64,000 nt of DNA. It comes from Eunapius fragilis. Its lineage: Eukaryota; Porifera; Demospongiae; Spongillida; Spongillidae. A program made the position numbers and the translations under genes. The stretch covers positions 11,540,988-11,604,987 of the forward strand of contig OY811974.1 in the NCBI GenBank assembly GCA_963681505.1. The letters are read 5' to 3'. The notes beneath the pieces were generated by a model. That model saw only the letters and a list, made by a program, of their open reading frames with translations, made no database searches and was not told the DNA's origin. Of this stretch, positions 33,969 through 44,028 are shown in pieces (the stretch's first letter is position 1; each line of letters begins with the position of its first letter).

Positions 33969-35349
33969 TCGGAACCTACGCAAGTAGGTTCCATATAGGA
34001 ATCCTGCAGTATCATGAATGTCATTAAAAACCGTCACTCGCATCTAGCAGGACGGCCAAGAGTCGGGTCACTTCGCTCTTAGTGGCAATCGAGCAATATC
34101 AAAAAGGAGAACAATTCTGCGTTATATCTGTGTCATAAGACAGTGTACTTTTAGAGAACAAACATACTCGTCCCCATCGTCCGCACCCAGTCCCACCTAA
34201 AAATTCTCCTCCGTCGTCGTCTTCTTCTTCTTCTTCCTTCGGGATAGCATAACTCACGACAGGAACGTTTGTAAAGCACGCCATGTGTACCAATCGCTTC
34301 AGGATGTGTCCGCATGTTATCTTCAGGTATCTGTTAGACGCCTAACCGATCGGGCAATTAGCTGAAGCTAGTTGTACCTTATTTGGTGTTGATCTACAAA
34401 TAGCACATTACATCAGCTATCGCAATGTTCATGACGCACCAGTACAATATAACCAGCGTTATCAAATTCGATGGTTTTAACATACAATCTCAAGGACAAG
34501 TCTGATTCCACTTGAGCATCTAAAATCCAGATACTGCCTGATCTGAAAAACGTGCGTATGTCAAGCGCGGTACCGAAAGGAACAACAAAACGACCACCCA
34601 AAGGTACGTTACGGCATCGATAAATGTTCGATCGATAAATTATGAGCATGCATGGTATATCGCTAAAATGGAACGAATAGTTTAGTTACAGCGGTAGATA
34701 CTGCGTCTCTCTGTTTTATAGTAATATGCGCTGTTTGAAATGTGTGTATAACGCCAAAGTTGCTTACGTCAATTTGGTCATGTATTGTGGTGCATGGTTT
34801 ATCTGATTATAGCGTGAAATCAGTTTACTTAGAGTACATTTATCTTATGTATTACATGGCTTCGCTTTTAACCTTTATCAATCCTTTGCTCCTCAATGGA
34901 GATAGTCTGGGGACTAGTGTAATATTTGGTACACACCTCACCTCAACAAAATTGCAGATTCTAAAATAAACCTGTCATGATCGCGCAAGTTGACGTTTAT
35001 GCTACCTGATTCTATGCGTTTCAAGAACTAAATACCATACCAAATCCACCAGAAAAATTTAGGAAACAAGTAATAAAAACATTCTCTACACGAGAAGGTT
35101 GTTGGTATATAGGAATCAAAGGTGATGGTGGTGTAAAAAGCAAGGGAACAAGGCTTCTGATTGAAAAGGAAAAATGAAATAGACCTATATTAGCACGCAC
35201 ATTTAAATATGACAACATGCTGCTAATATAGGTCTATTTCATTTTTCCTTTTCAATCAGAAGCCTTGTTCCCTTGCTTTTTACACCAACATCACCTTTGA
35301 TTCCTATATACCACCAACCTTCTCGTGTAGAGAATGTTTTTATTACTTG
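33969..35349 (+). mobile_element. Foldback rolling-circle-like element, inner copy nested in the outer one
   Basis: Starts TCGGAACCTACGCAAGTAGG after A and ends TATTACTTG before T. Removing it rejoins outer text that matches the uninterrupted 24.9-kb copy (CTATTTTATATG followed by a GGCT..CTATT..GAA.CTATTGG series), so again there is no target duplication. It is a shorter relative of the 61.7-kb copy, sharing its hairpin stem, 3' body and foldback type, but lacking the segment that holds the Pro/Tyr-rich exon there. Confidence 0.78.
35066..35349. repeat. Terminal foldback of the inner element
   Basis: Arms TCTACACGAGAAGGTTGTTG and its near-exact complement, continuing about 125 bp each around a short loop near 35,205-35,215. 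Its variants (ACACGAG, GTTGTTGG-type arm) differ from the neighbouring foldback at 35,777. Confidence 0.85.
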
Positions 35350-35776
35350 TATATAAAATAGCCGATGTTATATTTTGGTAAACAATCGACTATACGGTAT
35401 ACATGTATGTAAGATGTATTATTAGACAACATTTTAGATACCTTAATGTAAATATGGCAGACCCAAAATAGAGAAAGGGTCCGCTGAACGCGAGCGGTAT
35501 CAAGAAGAGAAGACCAGAAAAGAAACGGTCCGCTAAACGGCAACGTTATTGGGAGAGTCCTGAATCTGCTCTCTTGGCGAAGAGAGTGCGGTCGGGAAGG
35601 CTAAGCGTACCCTGCAAAACCAAACGAGGCCATCGAAAGAGTAATACCGATAAAGTTATTCAAAGGTATGTTACTAAGCTTGGTTTATGACATTGGTGAC
35701 GGATCAATTACGATCAATTACGCATCGTCAATTACACACCGGAATAATGTGCAAGAACAAAGAAAAGTGAATGAAA

Positions 35777-36046
35777 CAAGTAAATAAAAAACCTTCTCTA
35801 TGAGAAAGTTGGTGGGATATAGGATTTGAAGGCAATGGTGGTGTAAAAAGCAAGGAAACATGGATCTGTAATAGTAAGAGAAAATGTCATAGTCCTATAT
35901 TTAGCACACGAACATAGTATATGCTACAAACGGGCTAAATATGGGACTATGACATTTTCCCTTACTATTACAGACCCCTGTTTCCTTGCTTTTTACACCA
36001 CCATTGCCCACCAACTTTCTCATTGAGAAAGGTTTTTATTTACTTG
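35777..36046. repeat. Terminal foldback of the outer element
   Basis: Arms with CTTCTCTATGAGAAAGTTGG, a shared GGCAATGGTGGTGTAAAAAG block, and loop text CGAACATAGTATATGCTACA that is also found inverted at about 24,365. The right arm has lost a short internal piece. Confidence 0.82.
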
Positions 36047-36389
36047 TATCACAGTGAAGGAAGGATTTAGTAGCAGGGTTCAATGTATCTAAATAGGATT
36101 GATGAACATTCTGTGTGCATTTCGATTTCTATTGCTTTTTCCATTTTGGCATTCATCAAAAGGCCAAGATAAATTTGTGTACATGCACTTTAAAAGCATA
36201 TATGTCATGAGAACATGCTTAGGTTGGAGTAATAAGATAGAGAAGCTGAATGCATAATTAATTAATGATTCAGAATGGTTAAATCTTTCAATGCTGCCAG
36301 AACTTGAACATTAAGTGGCTCAGATATGCATTGCTATTTTATTTCTATTCGTATAATTTCTTGTATGACATTATCTATGTCAGTATTGC

Positions 36390-37620
36390 ATGTTGTTTAT
36401 TGTGCATGGTCTTAGAAAGTGCATTGAATTACACTGGGATGATGAAGACTTTGCCGTGCTGAAAAATGACATGAGAAATGCCTTCAACCTCATTTCCAGG
36501 CAGGCTCTTCTCTCAGAATGCTCTTTGTTTTTTCCAGAGTCGATCCATGGGCAAGTTGGTGTATGGTTCACAGCCTTATCTGTGGCACCCCCTAGGTCAT
36601 CTCACTTCTTAATCAGGTGTGGCAGTGCTGCAGGGAGATCCATTAGGCCCTTTGTTCTTTTCTTTGGTTCTGCACAAGGTGATTGCCGCTATTGATTCGG
36701 ATGATGGCTGTCTTCGTCTCATCCTACAAGCCTGGTACTAGTATGATGGGGTGCTGGCTGGCCCCAAACATGCTGTTCTCCATGCCGACTCCATAATTGA
36801 AGACCTTGGTCCATCATTGGGCATTTTCATCAATTTATCCAAATGCGAACTCTTCAGCCGTAGTGATATCTCCATGTTTCCTCATGTCATGAATGCTTCA
36901 CATGTACCACACCTGGATATTCTTGGTACTCCCATTGGTCTGCCTGTACTGCACTGGGTTCTTTGCCTCAAAACGTGTTGAGTTTACAAAGTTGCTTTCT
37001 AAGCTGGAAGATGTTTCAGTTATTGATCCTCCGGTGGCTTTTAATATGCTGCGTCTATGCAGTGGTTTTTTTTAAGATAGTGCACCTAGCCAGGTCAACC
37101 CCCCAAGTGTGGCTGCTGATTCTTTGAAGATAATGGACTCCGATGTTAGAAGTTGCTTTTTGAAGTGCTTCTCTATAGATATCTCTGATGCTGCATGGTG
37201 CCAGTCTCAACTAAGCCTAACGTTCGGGGGTTTGGGCCTTCGCTCTCTCTCTCACCACGCAAGTGCTGCTTTTATTGCATCGTTTTGTTCATCTGGCTTT
37301 GCCACCACAGATAACCATCACCTGATCCATGCAGTTAATCTCTTCAACAGCTTAGTCTCTTCTTCAGATGCCATCTCTCCAGAATCTGCCATCGAGTCTC
37401 CTCCCTCGCAGAGATCTCTCTCCCATAAGCTGGATAGATTGTCTTTTAGCAATTTGTATGACTTATCTTCTTCAGCAAACAAAGCTCGCCTCCTCTCTGC
37501 CTCTGCTTCTTTGGCCACTTCTTGGGTTTCAGTCCTTCCTTCAGGTGAACCTGGCACGATTTTGATCCTAGCGAATTCTGCACAGCTATTTCATGATAGC
37601 TGGGTTTAGAAGCCACAAGG
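36390..37620 (+). pseudogene. LINE-like reverse-transcriptase relic, palm to knuckle-proximal region
   Basis: Plus-strand pieces read LKNDMRNAFNLISRQALLSE (palm start), a degraded AQGD region, AWY-stop-YDGVLAGPKHAVL at 36,733-36,780 where the catalytic YxDD should be, EDLGPSLGIFINLSKCELFS, HLDILGTPIG, then SDVRSCFLKCFSIDIS, GGLGLRSLSHHASAAFIASF. The last part matches the 8.3-9.2 kb relic in family. Stops and frame changes are spread throughout, and the Y-x-D-D box is destroyed, so it is inactive. Confidence 0.75.
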
Positions 37621-37725
37621 GCTTCCTCCTGCTGTCTACTTTGTCCTGAAATAGCCTTAGACCTGTTGGGGCACGATTCATTGTCGTGCAGACGAGATGG
37701 TGATGTGGTACTAAGGGAGTTTATC

Positions 37726-38130
37726 TCATCAGATGCTGTGGTGTTGCAGGATCACCAGAACATCGCTTACCTTGGTCAGACAGTGGGGTAAACTCACTCT
37801 CACATGTGTGACATAGCCATAGTCCTCAAGGGGTAGTGGCCATTTTAATCACACTTGTTCAGAAATGTGAGGCAGACCTCATCAGATGCTGTGGTGGTGC
37901 AGGATCACCAGAACATCGCTTACCTTGGTCAGACAGTGGGGTAAACTCACTCTCACATGTGTGACATAGCCATGGTCCTCAAGGGGGAGGGGCCATTTTA
38001 ATCACACATGTTCAGAAATGTGAGACAGACCTCATCAGATGCTGTGGTAGTGCAGGATTACCAGAAAATTGTAGACACTCACTGTCCTACGTATGACATA
38101 GCCACGGTCCTCAAGGCTGTCATAAGCTTG
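37726..38130 (+). repeat. 153-bp tandem repeat, about 2.6 units
   Basis: TCATCAGATGCTGTGG recurs at 37,726, 37,879 and 38,032, exactly 153 bp apart; units 1 and 2 are nearly identical while unit 3 is diverged and shortened. 153 is divisible by 3 and the frame SSDAVVVQDHQNIAYLGQTV is kept in two units, but a stop in each unit makes coding unlikely. Confidence 0.85.
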
Positions 38131-38302
38131 GCATTACCTTTCTTTACTAGATTGCATTCAACGTGTGGATGGCCACACTGTATTAATCGCCGTAATTGGG
38201 ACTTTATAATTTATATTCATTATAAACTGAGCCACACAATATTGTTCGGTGATAATTAGTGTGGAATGTGGTGCTGTGGAATGTGGTGCCAACTTCCAAG
38301 CG

Positions 38303-38776
38303 GTGAAGAAGGAGACCATGTTCCGGGACTGGGTAAGAGGGCGGGCAGTACCCTTTTGTTCTCTACAACAATGCGGTTCTGTGACATAAAACAAAGACGA
38401 AACTGCTCATTTTTGACTTCTAGTTCGATTGCTATGACAAGCTTAACGATCCGATCGTCGGGAGTCTTGTTAAGTCTAGTTCACAAATTGACGCAAGACC
38501 CCGCAACGCGACACGATGCGACGTCGCAGGAATAGAAAAAAATTCTATTCCAGCGACGCGATGCAGCGAAAAACCACACCTAAACCACGCCCGAAACTGG
38601 TACGTTATTAAAAAGTCACGGCCGAGCCCAGTGCAGAACTTTTGTTCATTTATCGCGACGCATCGCGGGCTCTTGCGTCATATTGTGAACCAGACTTTAG
38701 AGATGGGTCGCGTATTTTTAATGAGATTCATAGTCGGGGTCAAATCCTATATGGAAGTTTCTAGCGAAACTTCCGA
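38303..38776 (-). mobile_element. Foldback rolling-circle-like element, truncated copy, interrupted by a MITE
   Basis: The hairpin end TCGGAAGTTTCGCTAG is preserved at 38,776, and the module (CTCATTTTTGACTTCTAG, TCGTCGGGAGTCTTGTTA, GGTCGCGTATTTTTAATGAG) is very close to the 28.3-kb copy. The foldback end is missing. A 224-bp MITE splits the module. Confidence 0.72.
38473..38696. mobile_element. MITE with TTA target duplication (PIF/Harbinger type)
   Basis: The ends AGTCTAGTTCACAAATTGAC and the complement of ATATTGTGAACCAGACT form a roughly 32-bp inverted repeat. TTA flanks both sides (38,470-38,472 and 38,697-38,699), and removing the element plus one TTA restores the module seen at 28.4 kb. 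A 3-bp TTA duplication is typical of PIF/Harbinger. Interior hairpins (CTATTCCAGCGACGCGATG-type text) but no coding sequence. Confidence 0.78.
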
Positions 38777-38779
38777 TTA

Positions 38780-39663
38780 TAGTTTAAGAACCTAAACCAT
38801 GGTTTAGGATCTAAACGTAATGTTTAGGACCCAAACACTCTTCATGTTCGGTGCACCACTAAAATTTTCATAATCCGGACTCAGAAATTTCCGGATGTTG
38901 GTTCAATATGCGAAGGAGCGAACGTGTCTAATCTATAAATGTGCAATGGTCTTTCTCTCTCTCACGTGAACTCAGTCGGCCATGGCCATTACTTACAGTC
39001 CCTGTATGTGGTTCAGTTTACCACTAGAGTAATATTCTCAATCTCAGTTGATCATATTACTTCATGTACAGTGTCTTCTGCAATTAAAAAAACTATTCAG
39101 GTGTTGCCTGATTTGCAAGAAGTAAATAACTATCCCAGCCTCGACTGTATCTGAGGCTGAAGAGGATTCTCCACGACAAATAGAAAGAATATACTCCACA
39201 GAAAACAAACCGCGGAGCCAATGCAAACGGCTGGACAAATGAAATCCTCGTGCATTAGACGTGCAATTTAATCATTAGTATAAAATATATCAATGCCGAT
39301 GCAGCCGGCACAATGAGTGTAACAAGGTCATGCTAAAAAGAATAACGAATGAAGTGCCAAGTACAGCATATACACTGTTTAACTTATATGGTCACGTAGC
39401 TGCAAGTGATGCATGCCATTAGAAAGCTAGGATGCTTTTAAATTAGATAAGACACACTTATGATATCACAAGGCTGCAGGATTTTTTCAAGGCGAGATGC
39501 ATGCAATAATAGGAAGGAAAATTGCATGCTCACATATATAGCATGCAGTTCCAGTGTATAGACATTATGAGTGGTTTGTTCGACCAGTTTACTATAAAAT
39601 CCTCATCGAATGATGTAAAGGCCGCGATATACACCGCGATGCCTAGAAAGATCTCATAACTGA

Positions 39664-39699
<36 letters not shown>

Positions 39700-40185
39700 A
39701 CCAAAATGCGCTTTGGGGGTGAATGATTTTGAGGTTGATGAGTTGAAGCATGTACATGTGATAAATGATGCTGCAGATGCAGAGCCCCATAAAGAGACAA
39801 TATTGGGTATGAGCGGCTGATAAATTTCATTGAGCGGTAAAATTAATTATTTAGTCTGATACGCCCGCAAGAATTGGCCAGATCATCTAATCGGACCGGT
39901 CGGGTACGTTGGCCCGGATAAGAGAGGGACAAAGTTGGGTCACTACACATGAATGCTGTAAGTAACAGGGCATGAAACCCGTCGGAATCAATTGTTTGAT
40001 TTAATCGATGATTGGGCACACTTCTGTTCAACCATATGGTGAATTTTCACAATGTGATCCAACGCCTTTTTCCTCCATGCAGTTCGCGTATGCATCCGTT
40101 TGGCTTGAAAAGATCACTCGCGATCGGTAAAAATGCACAAGCTTGTGCCGGCTCTTTGCTCATAGCACATATATTGTATACTATA
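38780..40185. other. No gene recognised; contains a C33 tract at 39,667-39,699
   Basis: Short TTTAGGA-type repeats occur around 38,785-38,835. The C33 run is the second-longest G/C homopolymer in the window. No exon is supported. Confidence 0.5.
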
Positions 40186-40188
40186 ATA

Positions 40189-40461
40189 TTAATTCCCCTT
40201 AATCTTGTCTGTAAAATATAGATCATACTGTAGCATACCAATATTATGTGTGGTCATGTTAGTAGTATACGTATTAGTTCTAAGACCCCCGGCCCGCGGT
40301 GCCGCGTACTGTGAGAAAGCGAGTCTAATTTGCACCAGCTTGTTCCGCTGCCAGACATTCATTCCCTTGTGCATGAAAATCTTGCCTTCAACCAGCCATT
40401 CATATCCCACCATAAGTGCCTCTAACGGTTCTTGTAGATTTAAAAGAACAAACAGTCCCAA
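40189..40461 (-). CDS. Possible exon of an unrecognised gene
   Basis: The open minus-strand stretch reads LFVLLNLQEPLEALMVGYEW, LVEGKIFMHKGMNVWQRNKL and VQIRLAFSQY without low-complexity bias, and has protein-like composition. No start, splice partner or family could be established, so it may be a fragment. Confidence 0.25.
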   Translation of the reverse strand: MGLFVLLNLQEPLEALMVGYEWLVEGKIFMHKGMNVWQRNKLVQIRLAFSQYAAPRAGGLRTNTYTTNMTTHNIGMLQYDLYFTDKIKGN

Positions 40462-42119
40462 CTCTGCGTTGTTGGAACAGGTGTAAAGGCGCTACCCATA
40501 ACGTGAACGATGACCTCAAATCTATTGACAGATTATTAAGCTTGAGAACAAGCTTAACGGGTGCGTGGGAGGCAGCACATGCACCCCACAGTTGTTTGCG
40601 GCTGGACATTAGGTTACAATTAGAACAATACCGTAAATAGTTTTGGAACTATAATCCACACCTCATTATCAATGCTACTTTTTGAGCGAGCCATATCCAT
40701 CCTTCATATAGGTCAGATATGGGCTAAAAATGGTTCTTTGATCTTGACGTTCATCGTAGGTAAGTATATCCCATATGCGCAAGCGCTTTGTTGCGTTTCC
40801 TTTAAACGCGCATCCTACTTTTACACCATTGCCATAGGGAAGGGGGGTAAGTTCAAGCCTATGAGGCGGACGCCAGGCAAATTCCCAAGGAGGTCAGGAC
40901 GTAGCATCATCGAGAAGAAGCATCACAATAGGCAAACACATGGTTTAGGACGTGTCACATTTTTTCTTTCAACACACAAATCACGAATGTGTTTTTTATG
41001 AATAATCGGCATAGTTTGTTATACAATCCGGTCATAGTAGTTGACTCGATCCGCACAACTATAAGGTCCAGCAACGCTGCAGAGTGTGTGGAAACCTTTT
41101 GGTGGCTACAAGAAAGAGAAAGAGGCCATCATATAAGTGTACCGAATTTCTGTACTTCTGAATAGCATGACAGAGCTACAACATATTACAGCTCCACAGA
41201 TGTATATCAATGGAAGCCACATGATGAAAGCTTACATGTACATACATGTGCATATAATATCTACCCAGATATCAGCCCATGAGAGGTGACACGCATTAAC
41301 AGGCACATCCAAAAGGTCTCATCGCAGATAATAAAATAAAGGGTTGTACCACCACATCACTCACCTAATGTCCACCGCTGACCAGAAATAGACAAGGATC
41401 AAATGCTAGTTGCATAGGAGCTTTCCAGAAAGAACACTGGAAACCATCACATCTAACCATTCTAACCATAGGTCCTTATGGCTTCTGGAGATGTATTGCA
41501 TATCAGAGCCACACTTTGATGTTCCCATACACATAAGCAGTCACAGGTCAGTATCTCAATTGCGTATTTACACTGGTAGGATGGATACCTGGGCTCCACA
41601 TGACCCATGGAATCTTCATGAAGATCTATGAGCTCTTTCTGTCGTAACTGTGACCCGCAGCTGGTCTTTGTACACATGACCACAACCAGCACATCCAGCC
41701 TTTAAGCTTTCTGTACATTCTTGCTTGTAGATTATGAAGGCATAGTGTTATGCAGAGGTCAAAGGTGATCGAACAGGTTGAGGAGAAGGGGAAGCTACAG
41801 GATGCAATGATAGATTCCATTATGTCTACTATAAAAACACATACAGAAAAATGATATAGTCAAAACCACCAGAGCCACTGATAAGGGCTTCAACCATCAT
41901 GATGCACCCTTTGTCAGACATTTAAGGCCACACATCAACAATACTTTAGTGGTGTATTTTTAGGGAACCTCATAAGGCTCTTCAAGCATAGACCACACCT
42001 GATGCCATCAAGTATCAACACGTGTACATTAATGGTTACTGTAGCACAGGAGAAGCGCCCTACACACATGCATCACTAGGTACACATATCACCATTTGAA
42101 GTATATCAACAAAGCATGG

Positions 42120-42720
42120 AACATCACTATTCCGTGGCCAACCTTAGGGCATCATTCCCAGGCATCTCAATACTAGTACCACTGAAGATGCGTTTCATAC
42201 CACCACATGGACAAGGCGTACCCGTGCAGGGTTTGGCCTCCTCGAAGAGCAAGGGGCTGAGTCCAACGACGCCAGGTTTTAATATCTTGCAGAGGACCTA
42301 CTATGTCTTGTATCATGATGCTCAATGCAGCACAGACTGCTAAAGCGAAGCCACCTCACGAGTAAAACCTTTAATTGACACCACAAGTGTACGTGTGTGT
42401 ATACGCTATACGCACACTCAACTTTAAACGTATCTACGACCGCCAAGAAAAAATGTGACAATAGTTCCATACGATACGCTGTAAGTACCTTCTGTCTCCT
42501 TTGGTTTTCCACTTTTAGTTTGGCCGTAGAATTTGTCCTTCGGGGAGAATAAGCGCTTCAAAGTGGAGATATCCGTCAAAAGTTTGTCGCTTTTCGCGAG
42601 CTATACCACATCTTGGAAACATCACAGCGCCATGTGATTTGGGCAATAAATAGAACAATAGTGGTACAGTCCTTGTATGGCTTGTAAATGGCAACAGGAC
42701 GTGTCGTGTTAACAAGCAGT
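42120..42720 (-). CDS. Possible two-exon gene fragment
   Basis: A minus-strand segment near 42,489-42,600 reads SDKLLTDISTLKRLFSPKDK and FYGQTKSGKPKETE before a GTACTT donor. A later open segment (42,151-42,290) reads LKPGVVGLSPLLFEEAKPCT and PCPCGGMKRIFSGTSIEM to a stop. Both look protein-like, but the phases of the two pieces do not agree with the simplest splice, so the model is uncertain and no family is recognised. Confidence 0.25.
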
Positions 42721-43019
42721 CTCATGTTTCAAAGGTCGGTGGTTGTCAAGGCTCGTTGCTAGGTCATTACGTGACCATTTCAATATTTCGGGGAACGAGG
42801 CTACTGTCCACGATTTGAATGGCCGCAAACAACTGTGACCCCACTACTTTTAAGTGTAGAATAGACCGCGCGTGAATACCTTTTTCCTGTCATACTTCCC
42901 TGTTACCTTGTACTTTCCCTATGGGTTCGCGTCATAAGAAGATATCTAAAAATACGTCGCTATATATAATTAATTTTTTTTTTCTATGGTAGAGTATTAT
43001 GATTTTTATTATTATTCAA

Positions 43020-43720
43020 ATTACATGTATTGGGTACAACACTGGAGAATGAAGGAACTATTATGACAAACAATAAATAAAAGCCAATAGTCAAGGACAA
43101 AACATCTGGAGAGGATGGCTGCGGTATTCGCTCTAACTAGATTGAGGTTCAGCCTGCCATAAATGTCAGCTAGGACCTCAGCCTTGGCCCTGTTGGAAAT
43201 GGTTGCAAGGCGATAGGCCAAAAGTGAAAATTACTCCATTGCTTCTGTCCCCCAAGTACCATATACCTCAACCACCATGGCGACCCAAACCCTCCCCAGC
43301 TCCTTGCATGTGGCACCATTTTCTCCGTGCTTTCTCTCCTCATAGCTCTGGCAACCTGACCTGCTGCTAGTAAAACATTAGAGTTAAGCGTGACATCACA
43401 GATATGTCGAAGGCAGCTGCATGGCTTACTCAAAGACCAGTTAGGTACATGGGTCTCTCCAGGGTGAGTGTGCAAGCATGGCTTTTGTCATGCCTGGGTG
43501 AATTTACTTCCTGCCTCCACCTTAACATTTAGGTGGGCCCTATGACATGTCTCAGCACAGGTCCGGTGTCTCGCAGTGTGTTGTGATGGGTTACTACATC
43601 TAGCTCCACCGCGCTTGCAGGTAGTGCATGATGACCAAGGGGATCAAGCACTCTCTCATGCAGGACAAACGGGACACCTGTGGTGTCTAGGCCCCATGGA
43701 CTGGAGATGAAGGCTTAGCC
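43020..43720 (-). pseudogene. LINE-like reverse-transcriptase relic, C-terminal end
   Basis: Minus-strand frames give HVPNWSLSKPC, DVTLNSNVLLAAGQVARAMR, then in another frame YRLATISNRAKAEVLADIYG and LNLNLVRANTAAILSR, the typical end of this element family. The knuckle region near 43,500-43,640 matches 31,440-31,560. At least two frame changes. It abuts the upstream side of CAP gene 2. Confidence 0.7.
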
Positions 43721-43987
43721 CCTCAGTGGAGATGACAGACACCCAAGATGCAGCAGGAGAGATAGTTTATATCTGTAGTAGAAGAGTTCTGAAATGTGAT
43801 GTAATATGTATTTATGTTTTCGGAACCCGGGGTTAAAACACACGTAACCGTTATAAATTTTATACATGCTCGACAAAGTAATGATATAGTTTTAACAGCT
43901 TTATCTGTTTCCTTTGCTTTATATCACAATGAATGGTACACATGATTTCAGCGTAGAGTCGTCAGTTCACACCTTGCGACTCAGTAG

Positions 43988-43995
43988 TATAAAAA
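43988..43995 (+). promoter_or_regulatory. TATA box of CAP gene 2
   Basis: TATAAAAA lies 34-41 bp before the ATG at 44,029, in the same conserved block as at CAP gene 1. Confidence 0.6.
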
Positions 43996-44028
43996 TGGAA
44001 CGTACCGAACACCACACTTCAGACCGCG

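Larger units (their letters stand above)
33624..36046 (+). mobile_element. Foldback rolling-circle-like element, outer copy, with defined empty site
   Basis: Starts TCGGAAGTTTCGCTAGGAAC after host A, ends ATTTACTTG before host T. The paralogous CAP 2 locus lacks it: joining the flanks gives GTAGTCAATATATCACAGTG, against GTAGTCAATTTATCGCAGTG at 45,642-45,661, the same length with two substitutions. The insertion therefore fell between A and T with no duplication. Parts in order: hairpin, module with SDKTPDDRIV and AIELEVKNE frames, an inserted second element (33,969-35,349), body 35,350-35,776 reading KKRSAKRQRYWESPESALLA, and foldback 35,777-36,046. No complete protein. Confidence 0.8.
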
